Assembly: GCA_027450005.1 (NCBI GenBank)
Contig: DAIDKO010000134.1
Location: 1-40,908 of the forward strand
Source of the DNA: Rhodanobacter sp.
GTDB lineage: Bacteria > Pseudomonadota > Gammaproteobacteria > Xanthomonadales > Rhodanobacteraceae
Reading direction: 5' to 3'
Length of the DNA stretch: 40,908 bases
Both the position numbers and the translations under genes were made by a program. Position 1 is the stretch's first letter. Every line of letters starts with the position of its first letter. Shown here one piece after another: positions 1-8,612 of this stretch. The notes under the pieces are model-generated. The model made no database searches. It was given only the letters and a program-made list of their open reading frames with translations, and was not told the origin of the DNA.

Positions 1-120
1 TACCGATTCAACCGCCGTTTTCGCCTGCCCGAGTTCGTTCCGCGACTGCTGCGCGCCATGGTGCTCTGCATGCCTACCCCTGAGCCGCTTTTGCGTCAGG
101 CCACCAATTTTTCCAGCTGA
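1..120 (+). mobile_element. IS1595-type transposase, C-terminal fragment
   Basis: The frame is open from the first base and ends at the TGA at 118-120, giving about 39 residues that begin YRFNRRF and continue through a hydrophobic stretch to a short tail. The YRFNRRF block near the C-terminus is characteristic of IS1595 (ISXO2-like) transposases, which are cut-and-paste enzymes with a DDE-type catalytic domain. Only the tail lies in the window; catalytic residues and the left end are outside. The right inverted repeat should lie within a few tens of bases after the stop but I cannot define it without the left end. The call rests on one short motif. Confidence 0.6.
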
Positions 121-145
121 GGATCAGCGCTAATCAGGTCGGCGG

Positions 146-406
146 TTGTACTTCCGCCATTGCGCCTTGCCTTTGATCGGCAAGGTCAGGTCTTCGGATG
201 CCACGGCCACTGCCGTATCGACGGTTCCGCTCCGCGCAACGTTCGCATATTCATGTCCGTGTGCGAATAATTTGAAATGCTGCTGGAATTATCGTGGTGA
301 CGTTTACGTCTGTGCGCCGATGGACGACGTTTGCTGCGCTAGCGCGGAGTCGCCTCATTACTGTCCGCAAGGTCATTCGTGTTACGGCGAAAACAGTTGT
401 TCATGA
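146..406 (+). CDS. Small cysteine-rich ORF with granulin-like spacing, possibly 5'-truncated
   Basis: An 86-codon frame opening at a TTG with no convincing ribosome binding site. The last 50 residues hold ten cysteines, including two CC pairs, and end with H-Y-C-P-x-G-x-x-C. The order CC, then C-x-P-x-x-x-V-CC, then H-x-C-P-x-G-x-x-C resembles the C-terminal half of a granulin repeat (CCP...AVCC...HCCPxGxxC), with two of the paired cysteines missing. The first 35 residues look random and include no signal peptide, so the real gene may have begun further upstream and lost its 5' end when the adjacent IS1595 element arrived. Local GC is clearly lower than in the rest of the window. Granulin modules normally work outside the cell in disulfide-stapled form. 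Whether this frame is expressed is unknown. Confidence 0.35.
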   Translation: MYFRHCALPLIGKVRSSDATATAVSTVPLRATFAYSCPCANNLKCCWNYRGDVYVCAPMDDVCCASAESPHYCPQGHSCYGENSCS

Positions 407-442
407 TTCGCTTGTCCTGACGCGGTTCAGCCCTAACCGAAT

Positions 443-892
443 TCAGTGGACAGAATAAGACGTCGCGCGATCAAACTCGGCTTGATCCACCGTGGCGCGG
501 ATGCGGATGCGATATCGGTGCGTCGAGGCTTCGATCGCCTCTTCGACGACCGCCACGTCGTGGACATACCGATCGATGGACCGCGCCATAGAGTCCTTCT
601 GGTCGAGGTAAAGCCGATAGCGATAGGGCGGGAAATCGCCTCTCGAACGCAACTCAATGACGTAATTATCGACAGCGTCCGCTTTTGCTGCGTTGAGCGC
701 CTTTTGACGTGCTTGCGCATCCGGAGCCGATCCTTCGTACCGGACCTCTCCGACGCCTTGCACCGTCAGTTCGTTTGCTGTTACGGAGCGGAATGGTGCG
801 AGAAGCACTAGCGTCGCCAGCGAGCAAATAACGAGACGCCAAAATGCGCACCGCGCCGAACGCATATGCCTTTTACTTTCAATCAAATTCAT
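443..892 (-). CDS. Small secreted protein of LPP20/FlgT-N-like type
   Basis: A 149-residue product starting at the ATG at 892; a second ATG at 865 has a better AAAGG ribosome binding site and may be the true start (140 residues). Residues 15-39 form a signal peptide ending near T-A-N-E. The mature part begins with a V-Q-G-V-G-E-V-R-Y-E-G strand and then an A-R-Q-K-A-L-N-A-A-K-A-D-A-V helix, which is the pattern of the small repeated domain found in LPP20 lipoproteins and the FlgT N-terminus. A second alpha/beta half follows (V-V-E-E-A to I-R-A-T-V-D). I do not recognise a specific function. The gene stands alone between foreign DNA on both sides, and the protein may be truncated at its C-terminus. 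Confidence 0.6.
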   Translation of the reverse strand: MNLIESKRHMRSARCAFWRLVICSLATLVLLAPFRSVTANELTVQGVGEVRYEGSAPDAQARQKALNAAKADAVDNYVIELRSRGDFPPYRYRLYLDQKDSMARSIDRYVHDVAVVEEAIEASTHRYRIRIRATVDQAEFDRATSYSVH

Positions 893-1039
893 GAAAGCCC
901 CCTGTCCGATTCGCGGACCGGCGGCAGGCCGCCATCTTCGATTACCTTAACCGGGATTCCCGAGTTTACAAGCCGCATGTCGATCCGCCCGCCTGTTCTT
1001 TTTGCAGCTCATCCTGTCGAGGCATCACACCAAGCAGCA

Positions 1040-1559
1040 CTTGCCAGACCGGGAGGCGTCTACGTAGGGGGAAGAGTTAGCCAGAGGCAAGGCGACACGT
1101 CCGGGTGAGGCAGCCGAAAAGGCCAAAACCCGGTGCTTGCACGGAACGACGTGGCGTAGATCCGACAGGCATAAGCGGGAAGACAGGTGCGGCATACCCG
1201 GGGAGATCTCGCCGCATGCCCGAGAGGCCGACGTTGAGAGACGGAGCGAGAAGTCAGAGGTCATCGTAGGTGCGGCATGACCGAAGGGCCGAACCTGTCA
1301 CCAGTGGCCAGTGACGCGTGACCTGTGAGCGTCTTGGGCCGAAGGCCCGGCGCAAGCCGGTGGACTTGGTCGGAGCTGGAAGGGCCGGAAGTCCGGAAGG
1401 TGCTCGGAGTGTCCCTGGGACGACAGGCGACACGGCCAACGAACCAAGCTCACGATCACTGCGTTCGCGTGAGCATGGCGATCGACTGGAACCGCCCCAT
1501 GCGGAACCGCATGCACGGTGGTGTGGGAGGGGCCGGAGGATTCCGACTCGCTACCCGAT
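1040..1559 (+). mobile_element. Group II intron remnant (class C-like), no reverse transcriptase ORF
   Basis: The stretch from about 1100 to 1290 reads like domain I of bacterial group II introns (for example CGGGGAGATCTCGCCGCATG, GCGAGAAGTCAGAGGTCATC, GAAGGGCCGAAC). At that point, where a reverse transcriptase/maturase normally starts, there is only about 190 bases before a domain V-like hairpin at 1491-1522: lower stem ACCGCC/GGTGGT, two-base bulge, 5-bp distal stem ATGCG/CGCAT and a GAAC tetraloop. Two unpaired positions (C-C and C-A) sit just below the bulge. A short domain VI-like segment follows and the 3' end reads CTACCCGAT at 1551-1559, the usual end of class C introns. The 5' boundary is uncertain. 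The 3' end lies 95 bases before the carboxylase start codon. In the flanks (893-1040 and 1560-1654) I see no gene. Confidence 0.6.
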
Positions 1560-1654
1560 CGGCATCGCGGTTGCCCGGTCGCGCCGCGCTCCGCCACAGA
1601 TTGCCGAATGCTACCGTTATCATCATCGGATTCATTGACTACGGCTGCACGCGC

Positions 1655-3262
1655 ATGAGTGTCATCGTTTCGCAGATCGATCCGCGCTCCCCCGAATTCC
1701 AGTCCAACAGTACCCGGCTGCGCTCTGTCACCGCGGACCTCAAGCGCGAGTTGGCACGGAGCGCCGAGGGGGGCGGTGCCAAGGCCCGTGAGAAGCACAC
1801 CACGCGCGGCAAGCTGCTGCCGCGCGAACGCGTCCGAGCCCTGCTCGATCCGGGCTCGCCCTTCCTAGAGCTCTCGCCACTGGCCGCGCACGGCATGTAC
1901 GACGACGCCGCACCTGCGGCCGGCATCATCACAGGAATCGGCCGGGTCAACGGCATTGAGGTGGTGGTCGTGGCGAACGACGCCACCGTGAAAGGCGGCA
2001 CCTACTTCCCGATGACGGTGAAGAAGCACCTGCGCGCTCAGGAAGTGGCCCTGGAAAATCGCCTTCCATGCGTCTACCTGGTCGATTCCGGTGGCGCCTT
2101 CCTGCCACTGCAGGACGAGGTGTTTCCAGATAAGGAACACTTCGGCCGGATCTTCTACAACCAGGCGCGGATGTCCTCGCTGGGCATTCCGCAAATCGCG
2201 GTCGTGATGGGTAGCTGCACCGCCGGCGGTGCCTATGTGCCGGCGATGAGCGACGAAACCATCATCGTACGCGAGCAGGGCACGATCTTCCTGGGCGGCC
2301 CGCCGCTGGTGAAGGCCGCCACCGGCGAGGTGGTGGACGCCGAAACACTGGGCGGTGCGGACGTCCATGCCTCCATCTCCGGCGTGGCCGACCATTACGC
2401 CGAGAACGATGCGCACGCGCTCAGCATCGCCCGTGACGTCGTGGCCTCGCTCAACCGGAAAAAAGCCATGCCTCTGGCGCTGCGCGAGCCGCTGGAGCCG
2501 AAATACCCGGCCGACGAACTGTATGGCGTGATTCCGGAAGACACCCGTCGCCCGTTCGACATCCGTGAGGTGATCGCACGCATCGTCGACGGTTCCGAGT
2601 TCCACGAGTTCAAGGCGCGCTACGGCAAGACGCTGGTTTGCGGCTTCGCGCACATCCACGGCTACCCGGTGGGCATCGTCGCCAACAACGGCATCTTGTT
2701 CGCCGAAAGCGCGCTCAAGGGCGCGCACTTCATCGAGCTATGCAACCAGCGCAATGTGCCGCTCGTGTTCCTGCAGAACATCACCGGCTTCATGGTCGGC
2801 AAGAAGTACGAGCAGGCCGGCATCGCCAAGGACGGCGCCAAGATGGTCACTGCCGTGGCCTGCTCGCACGTACCGAAGTTCACCGTGGTGATCGGCGGCA
2901 GCTTCGGCGCCGGTAACTACGCCATGTGCGGCCGCGCCTACGGCGCGCGCTTCCTGTGGATGTGGCCTAATGCGAGGATCAGCGTGATGGGCGGCGAGCA
3001 GGCCGCCAGCGTGCTGGCCACGGTGAAGCGCGATGGCATCGAGGCCGCCGGCAAGGGCTGGAGCGCGGATGAGGAAGACGCGTTCAAGGCGCCGATCCGC
3101 GAACAGTACGAACGCCAGGGCCACCCCTACTACGCCAGCGCGCGGTTGTGGGACGACGGCATCATCGACCCGACCGACACCCGCCGCGTGCTGGGGCTGG
3201 CGATCTCCGCCTCGATGAATGCGCCGATCGAGCCGCAGCGCTACGGCGTGTTCCGCATGTGA
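1655..3262 (+). CDS. liuB: Methylcrotonyl-CoA carboxylase, carboxyltransferase (beta) subunit
   Basis: A 535-residue protein, the normal length for this subunit. It transfers the carboxyl group from carboxybiotin to 3-methylcrotonyl-CoA in leucine and isovalerate breakdown, working in a complex with the biotin-bearing alpha subunit encoded at 9867. The N-terminal half has R-E-K-H-T[11 protein letters not shown] and [12 protein letters not shown] near residue 185; the C-terminal half has [15 protein letters not shown] near 413 and the [15 protein letters not shown] block, typical of acyl-CoA carboxyltransferases. The frame stays open upstream to 1325 through the intron remnant, but homology begins only at M-S-V-I, so ATG 1655 is chosen; no strong ribosome binding site is seen. 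It is separated from the other liu genes by 5.7 kb. Confidence 0.95.
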   Translation: MSVIVSQIDPRSPEFQSNSTRLRSVTADLKRELARSAEGGGAKAREKHTTRGKLLPRERVRALLDPGSPFLELSPLAAHGMYDDAAPAAGIITGIGRVNGIEVVVVANDATVKGGTYFPMTVKKHLRAQEVALENRLPCVYLVDSGGAFLPLQDEVFPDKEHFGRIFYNQARMSSLGIPQIAVVMGSCTAGGAYVPAMSDETIIVREQGTIFLGGPPLVKAATGEVVDAETLGGADVHASISGVADHYAENDAHALSIARDVVASLNRKKAMPLALREPLEPKYPADELYGVIPEDTRRPFDIREVIARIVDGSEFHEFKARYGKTLVCGFAHIHGYPVGIVANNGILFAESALKGAHFIELCNQRNVPLVFLQNITGFMVGKKYEQAGIAKDGAKMVTAVACSHVPKFTVVIGGSFGAGNYAMCGRAYGARFLWMWPNARISVMGGEQAASVLATVKRDGIEAAGKGWSADEEDAFKAPIREQYERQGHPYYASARLWDDGIIDPTDTRRVLGLAISASMNAPIEPQRYGVFRM

Positions 3263-3308
3263 CCCGGCGCCCCGATAGCCAGCGCATGACCCAGGGGATA
3301 TCACACGG

Positions 3309-5000
3309 ATGATCGTCGGCATTGATCTCGGCACCACCCACTCGCTCATCGGCAGCTACGACGCCGGAGGAGCGCGCCTGTTCGCCAATCCACTCGGCAA
3401 CCTGCTTACGCCTTCGGTGGTCGCCATCGACGAAGGCGGGCACGTGCTGGTCGGCCAAGCTGCCCGCGACCGCCTCGTCAGCCATCCGGAATCAAGCGTC
3501 GCCAACTTCAAGCGCTGGATGGGCAGTTCGCGCGAAACCCGCCTGGGTAACCGCGCGTTCCGTCCCGAGGAACTCTCGGCACTCGTGCTGCGCTCGCTGC
3601 TGGCCGATGCCGAAGCCGCACTCGGCGGAAAGATCACCGAGGCCGTCATCAGCGTTCCCGCCTATTTCTCCGACGCCCAGCGCAAGGCCACGCGCAGTGC
3701 CGGCGAGCTGGCTGGCATCCGGGTCGAACGGCTGATCAACGAGCCGACCGCCGCTGCGCTGGCTTACGGCCTGCAGGAGCGTCCGGACGGCTCGCGCTTC
3801 GTGGTGTTCGACCTCGGTGGCGGCACCTTCGACGTATCGGTGCTGGAGATGTTCGAGGGCGTGGTCGAAGTGCACGCCAGCGCCGGCGACAACTTCCTCG
3901 GCGGCGAGGACTTCCTCGATGTCCTGGAAGCCGCCTGCCTCGGCGACATCAACCTGCCGGTCGACCGCCTCTCCGCCGCGCAACGCGGCCAGTTGCGCCG
4001 CTGGCTGGAAGCCGCCAAGCGCGAACTCAGCCAGCAACAGCAGGCGCGGGTCGCCGGCCAGCTTGGCGAACGCACGGTCGACTGGCGCATCGACCAGGAG
4101 CGCTTTGCCAGGATTGCCGAACCGCTGCTGCAACGCATGCGCATGCCGCTGGAACGCGCGATGCGCGATGCGCGCCTGCAACCCGGGCAGATCGACGAGA
4201 TCGTACTGGTCGGCGGCGCCAGCCGAATGCCGATGGTGACGCGCATGGTTTCGCGCATGTTCGGACGCCTGCCACTGCGCCACCTGCATCCCGACGAGGC
4301 GATCGCGCTCGGCGCCTGCGCGGCGGCCGGCATGAAGGCACGCGACCAGCAGCTCAACGAGGTGATCCTCACCGACGTTTGCCCCTACACACTGGGCACC
4401 GAAGTGGCGCGACGCGACGGCGACGGCCAGCTGCATTCCGGCTTCTTCCACCCGATCATCCACCGCAACAGCACGGTGCCGACCAGCCGCGAGGAATCGT
4501 TCTGGCCCGCGCATCCGCAGCAGAAGGCGTTGCAGCTCGACGTGTACCAGGGCGAAAACCCGATGGTCGCGAACAACATCAAGCTCGGCGAGCTGCGGGT
4601 GGAACTCGATCCGCGGCTGCCAGCCGAACAGAACGCGGTAACGCTTCGCTTCACCTACGACATCAATGGCGTGCTGCAGGTCGAAGCCACCGTCCAGGCC
4701 ACCGGACGGCACTATGAACTGCTGCTGGAGCGGAACCCGGGCCTGCTGCTCGACTCCGAACAGATCCGCCAACGGCTGGCTTCGCTCGCCGAACTCAAAA
4801 TCCATCCGCGCGACAAGCAGGAGAACATCGCCTTGCTCGCTCGCGCCGAACGCCTGTACGAGGAACATCTGCAGGCACGCGCGCAGCTGCAGGCGTGGAT
4901 CGCCCAGTTCCGCGCCATTGTGGAGACGCAGGACGACCACCTGATACGCGAGCATCGGCGCGAACTCGGCCTCGCGCTGGACGCCCTGGAGCACGCCTGA
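3309..5000 (+). CDS. hscC: Hsp70-family chaperone, HscC type
   Basis: A 563-residue Hsp70 protein, shorter than DnaK and equal in size to E. coli HscC. The ATPase domain (about 1-365) carries G-I-D-L-G-T-T-H-S at 4-12, D-L-G-G-G-T-F-D-V near 167-175 and V-L-V-G-G-A-S-R-M-P near 299. The substrate-binding beta domain follows to about residue 500, then a short helical lid; the long C-terminal tail and EEVD-like end of DnaK are absent. HscC proteins are specialised Hsp70s that work with their own J-protein. The next gene starts inside this stop codon (TGATG, one shared base) and encodes a J-like protein, so the two are almost certainly translated together and act as a pair. Clients are not known. 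Confidence 0.92.
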   Translation: MIVGIDLGTTHSLIGSYDAGGARLFANPLGNLLTPSVVAIDEGGHVLVGQAARDRLVSHPESSVANFKRWMGSSRETRLGNRAFRPEELSALVLRSLLADAEAALGGKITEAVISVPAYFSDAQRKATRSAGELAGIRVERLINEPTAAALAYGLQERPDGSRFVVFDLGGGTFDVSVLEMFEGVVEVHASAGDNFLGGEDFLDVLEAACLGDINLPVDRLSAAQRGQLRRWLEAAKRELSQQQQARVAGQLGERTVDWRIDQERFARIAEPLLQRMRMPLERAMRDARLQPGQIDEIVLVGGASRMPMVTRMVSRMFGRLPLRHLHPDEAIALGACAAAGMKARDQQLNEVILTDVCPYTLGTEVARRDGDGQLHSGFFHPIIHRNSTVPTSREESFWPAHPQQKALQLDVYQGENPMVANNIKLGELRVELDPRLPAEQNAVTLRFTYDINGVLQVEATVQATGRHYELLLERNPGLLLDSEQIRQRLASLAELKIHPRDKQENIALLARAERLYEEHLQARAQLQAWIAQFRAIVETQDDHLIREHRRELGLALDALEHA

Positions 5001-6400
5001 TGTCGCCGCTCGAGCAGCTCGGCCTGCCGGCGGACGCCGACGAACGCATGGTCAAGCGCGCCTACGCGCAGCGCCTGCGCGATACCCGGCCGGACAGTGA
5101 CCCGGAGGGCTTTCAGCGCCTGCACGCGATCTACCAGGCGGCACTGGCACAGTGCCAAGGCCAGGCAGCGGGCACGGTAATGGTTCGCGAAGCACCCGGA
5201 GAATCATCGTTGCCAGCCGACGGCACGCCGGTGGCGGTAGACAGTCCGCCGGACGAAACCATCGCCATTGCTTTCGGGCCATTTTGCGATCAGCTCTTCG
5301 AACTGGGGGCAAAAGGTGACGCGACCTCACTCAAGGCTTGGCTGGAAGGGCTGCCGGCCCTGTGGTCGCTGCGCGTGAAAGCACGCGTGGGAGAGGATCT
5401 GCTTGGACAAATGCATCGTGAGGCGCCGCCGATGTCGCCGGCCTGCATGGAAGCATTGCTGGCGTTCTTCGACATGGACCAGGCGCGTCCGGGCCACGAC
5501 GCATTGCGGCTGCAGCAACTGTTGCGGCGCATGCAACTGGCGTGGGAACTGCAACCGGCGCATCGCGATGTGCTGGCCGAGCGCATGGGGCGGCCCCTGC
5601 ACAGCGGACGCGCCGGATTGGACCTTCAGCTGGAGCGGCTGGCGCGCCCGTTTGGATGGAAACAGGTGGTGCGGATCGGACTGGTGCCCTACGAAGCCAC
5701 GGCGTACACGCAGTTCATCCAGGATGTGGGGCTGCGCCACCCCGAGGACCTACCCGGAACCTGCGACCCTGACCAGGTGCGATTCTGGCTGAAGGCCACC
5801 GAGCCTGGGCGCGTAAGCAAGGCGCGATTGCAGCTTGGCGGAATCCGCTGCGCCGCCGCGCTGCTCGGCGGACTGTTGCTCGGATGGTTGTTTGGCATCC
5901 TGATGCGCACGCCGCCGGATCCTTTCTACTGGCCGGCGCTCGGGTGGTGCGTCGGCCTGTCCGCCGCGCCCTGCGCGTTGTGGGGGCTGTCCATGCTGAT
6001 GCTGCCGCTGGACAGCTGGCACGCAAAGCCGGAATACCAGCCGGTCCGCTGGCCATGGCTCAACCTGCTGCTGGTACCGCTGCTGTGCGCGGCCACCCTG
6101 GCATCCGCCGAGGCAGAGGCCTACGTACCTGCCCTGGGATGTGCGTTCGTGGCGTTGTGGTTGGCGTTCCGGCGGTTGCGGCGACGAAATGCCACGTCGC
6201 TGCGCCTCAACCCTCGACTGATATGGTTCGGCCTGTGGGGCATCTTCATGCTGGCCCGCTCGTTCTTGCAGGATACCGATCCCACCGAGTCGAGTAGCGC
6301 CTACCCCGCGATGGCCGCCTTCACGGCGATGCTGATCTGGGGCATGGATCTCTGGCGCCAGCGGCATGGTCTGAGAGTGCGCGCAGAAATGACGCGCTGA
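5000..6400 (+). CDS. Membrane J-domain-like protein, partner of HscC
   Basis: A 466-residue protein starting at ATG 5000, which overlaps the hscC stop; the frame is open further upstream inside hscC, but that part has no protein character. Residues 1-50 form a J-like module: P-L-E-Q-L-G-L-P-A-D-A-D-E-R-M-V-K-R-A-Y-A, then T-R-P-D-S-D-P-E-G-F-Q-R-L. The canonical HPD of J domains is RPD here, as in the short J-like modules encoded beside hscC-type Hsp70 genes. A soluble, mostly helical middle follows to about residue 275, and then about six hydrophobic segments (near 278-300, 312-333, 353-393, 406-425 and 436-452). The topology suggests a co-chaperone anchored in the inner membrane that recruits HscC there. 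There is no zinc-finger or DnaJ C-terminal domain. Confidence 0.8.
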   Translation: MSPLEQLGLPADADERMVKRAYAQRLRDTRPDSDPEGFQRLHAIYQAALAQCQGQAAGTVMVREAPGESSLPADGTPVAVDSPPDETIAIAFGPFCDQLFELGAKGDATSLKAWLEGLPALWSLRVKARVGEDLLGQMHREAPPMSPACMEALLAFFDMDQARPGHDALRLQQLLRRMQLAWELQPAHRDVLAERMGRPLHSGRAGLDLQLERLARPFGWKQVVRIGLVPYEATAYTQFIQDVGLRHPEDLPGTCDPDQVRFWLKATEPGRVSKARLQLGGIRCAAALLGGLLLGWLFGILMRTPPDPFYWPALGWCVGLSAAPCALWGLSMLMLPLDSWHAKPEYQPVRWPWLNLLLVPLLCAATLASAEAEAYVPALGCAFVALWLAFRRLRRRNATSLRLNPRLIWFGLWGIFMLARSFLQDTDPTESSSAYPAMAAFTAMLIWGMDLWRQRHGLRVRAEMTR

Positions 6401-6444
6401 CTCCGGCAGCCGCCATGGATTCCCAGGATCGGAAGCGACGCGCC

Positions 6445-6780
6445 TCAGCGCCCGCGCGGTCGGAAATGCAACGGCATGGGCTCCGCAACCCTGCGCGTCG
6501 GGTCGGCTCCGGTTGCATGCGGCAAGGCGGACGCCGGTGGCTTCGGTCCGCAGGCGCCGCAGGTGCCGCAACCGTCGCTGCAGTCTCCGGTGCCCTCCTT
6601 CGGTTGCAGCCGGCGTGCCAGCGCCTTCAGCAGGCGCGAGTCGCTGCGCGACAGCCGGATCGAAGCCGCCGCCAGCCAGCGACTGGTGATCTGCGGTGCC
6701 AGCTCGCGGAACACCACCAGCGAGCTGACCGCCACGATCAGGCCAAGCACGACGTACTGGATCAGCAGGCCGCCGCTCAT
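6445..6780 (-). CDS. Small membrane protein with cysteine-rich tail, third gene of the feo operon
   Basis: A 111-residue protein whose ATG (6780) overlaps the feoB stop (ATGA), so it is translationally coupled to the iron transporter. Residues 5-26 form one hydrophobic membrane segment (Q-Y-V-V-L-G-L-I-V-A-V-S-S-L-V-V-F). A basic region follows, then a cluster D-C-S-D-G-C-G-T-C-G-A-C-G near residues 73-85 with four closely spaced cysteines. Feo operons often end with a small protein (FeoC or a short Cys-rich membrane protein) that helps FeoB, possibly by binding iron or an Fe-S cluster. Membership in that functional group is inferred from position and the Cys cluster; I do not see the winged-helix fold of classical FeoC. 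Confidence 0.75.
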   Translation of the reverse strand: MSGGLLIQYVVLGLIVAVSSLVVFRELAPQITSRWLAAASIRLSRSDSRLLKALARRLQPKEGTGDCSDGCGTCGACGPKPPASALPHATGADPTRRVAEPMPLHFRPRGR

Positions 6781-8612
6781 GCCAGCGTCCTCGCGGCATG
6801 GTAGACGAGGAAGGACGCCGCGTAGGCCATGACGAACTGGTAGCCGAACGAGACGACCACGTTGCGCCATGTGCCGGTTTCGCGCTTGATCACGGCTAGC
6901 GTGGACATGCACTGCGGCGCATAGGCGAACCAGACCAGCAGCGACAGTGCGGAAGCCAGCGATACGTGTGCGGCCAGCGCTGGCGCGAGTTGGCCTGCAT
7001 CGCCGCCCACCGCATACACCGTGGCCAGGGCTGCCACCGCGGTCTCGCGCGCGGCGAAGGCGGGAATCAGCGCCAGGCTCATCTGCCAGTTGAAGCCGAT
7101 CGGTGAGAATGGATGCGCCAGCCAATGGCCGAGATGGCCGGCGAAGCTGTAGTCGATGGCCGGCTCGGTAGCACCCAGCGGCGGCGCGGGGAAGGTGGAC
7201 AGCGCCCACATCAACACGGTGAGCGCCAGGATCACCCCGGTCAGCCGCTTCAGGAAGATCATGCCGCGCTCGTACAGGCCGATGCCCACATCGCGCGCCT
7301 TGGGCAGGCGATACGACGGCAGTTCCATCAGCAGCGCGTGCTCGCCCTGATCGCGGCGGATGCGCTTCATCACCCAGCCCACCGCCATCGCGCCGAGGAT
7401 GCCGGCGGCATACAACGCGAACAGCACCAGACCCTGCAGGTTGAATACGCCGACTACGCTGTGCGCAGGGATGAACGCGCCGATCAGCAGCGCATATACC
7501 GGTAATCGCGCCGAGCAGGTCATCAGCGGTGCTACCAGGATGGTGGCCAGACGGTCGCGCGGGTCGGTGATCGACCGTGTGCCCATGATGCCGGGGATGG
7601 CGCAGGCGAAGCTGGAGAGCAGCGGAATGAAGGATCGTCCGGTCAAGCCTACCGACACCATCAGCCGATCCAGTAGGAAGGCCGCGCGTGGCAGGTAGCC
7701 GGATTCCTCCAGCGTCAGGATGAAGAGAAACAGCACCAGGATCTCGGGCAGGAAGCCAAGCACGGTGCCCAGGCCCGTGAAGATGCCGTCGGTCAGCAGT
7801 CCCCGCAGCGGCCCCTGCGGCAGCCACACGGCGAGGTGTGCGCCCATCCAGCCGAAACCGTCGCTGATGAGGTCGGTCATCGGCTTGCCCAGCGAGTACA
7901 CCGCCTGGAACACCAGGAACATCACCAGCGCAAGGATGACCAGACCGAACACTGGGTGCAGCGCCCAGCGGTCGAACGCGTCGTCCAGCTCGGCCGTGCG
8001 GCGCGGCATACGCACCGTGGCGGCGAGTAGTTCACGCACCTGCGCGTGCAGGTCGGCACGACTGGCCGCATCATCCGCCTGCGCCGGTGCGGGCACAGGC
8101 AGCTCGCCATCCACCCGCTCCACCAGCGCCTGGGCGCCGCCGCGCTTGACTGCGATGGTTTCCACCACCGGCAGGCCGAGGCGGCGCGACAGCTCAGGCA
8201 CATCGATCTCGATGCCGCGACGACGCGCCGCATCCATCATGTTCAGCGCCAGCACCACCGGACGGCCGAGTCGCCGCACCTCGAGCACGAAGCGCAGGTG
8301 CAGGCGCAGGTTGGTGGCGTCGGCGACGCAAACGATCAGGTCGGGCGCCGCCTCCCCGGGGTAGTTACCCAGCAGCACGTCGCGGGTGATCTGCTCATCA
8401 GGGCTCACCGCATCGAAGCTGTACGCGCCCGGCAAGTCGAGTATCTGCAACAAGCGTCCGGACGGCGCCAAAAAGCGCCCTTCCTTGCGCTCGATGGTGA
8501 CGCCTGCGTAGTTCGCCACCTTCTGCCGGCCACCGGTAAGCAGGTTGAACAGCGCGGTCTTGCCGCAATTAGGGTTGCCGACCAAGGCGATGCGCAGCGC
8601 GTCGGCGCTCAT
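6777..8612 (-). CDS. feoB: Ferrous iron transporter FeoB
   Basis: A 611-residue inner-membrane protein that imports Fe(II). The cytoplasmic GTPase domain has the P-loop G-N-P-N-C-G-K-T at 12-19, switch II D-L-P-G at 59-62 and the guanine specificity motif N-M-M-D at 124-127. A linker leads to the membrane part, with the gate motifs of the family: G-F-L-P-E-I-L-V-L-F-L-F-I, S-F-A-C-A-I-P-G-I-M-G-T-R and, later, T-C-S-A-R-L-P-V-Y, each carrying conserved cysteines. The length is at the short end of the family (often 600-770). The ATG overlaps the feoA stop by ATGA, and the following small gene overlaps this stop in the same way, giving a tight three-gene operon. Confidence 0.96.
   Translation of the reverse strand: MSADALRIALVGNPNCGKTALFNLLTGGRQKVANYAGVTIERKEGRFLAPSGRLLQILDLPGAYSFDAVSPDEQITRDVLLGNYPGEAAPDLIVCVADATNLRLHLRFVLEVRRLGRPVVLALNMMDAARRRGIEIDVPELSRRLGLPVVETIAVKRGGAQALVERVDGELPVPAPAQADDAASRADLHAQVRELLAATVRMPRRTAELDDAFDRWALHPVFGLVILALVMFLVFQAVYSLGKPMTDLISDGFGWMGAHLAVWLPQGPLRGLLTDGIFTGLGTVLGFLPEILVLFLFILTLEESGYLPRAAFLLDRLMVSVGLTGRSFIPLLSSFACAIPGIMGTRSITDPRDRLATILVAPLMTCSARLPVYALLIGAFIPAHSVVGVFNLQGLVLFALYAAGILGAMAVGWVMKRIRRDQGEHALLMELPSYRLPKARDVGIGLYERGMIFLKRLTGVILALTVLMWALSTFPAPPLGATEPAIDYSFAGHLGHWLAHPFSPIGFNWQMSLALIPAFAARETAVAALATVYAVGGDAGQLAPALAAHVSLASALSLLVWFAYAPQCMSTLAVIKRETGTWRNVVVSFGYQFVMAYAASFLVYHAARTLA

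Noticed and set aside
423-439. Hairpin CGGTT-CAGCCCT-AACCG between the granulin-like ORF and the secreted protein gene, considered as an attC core or terminator
   Set aside because: The stem is only 5 bp, no U-tract follows on either strand, and the cores do not fit RYYYAAC/GTTRRRY.
1325-1654. 5' extension of the carboxylase frame by 110 codons, with a peptide ...[13 protein letters not shown]...
   Set aside because: This peptide is the translated domain V of the intron remnant, a well-known spurious reading; carboxylase homology starts at 1655.
3492-4994. A 500-codon minus-strand frame
   Set aside because: A mirror of hscC without protein character.
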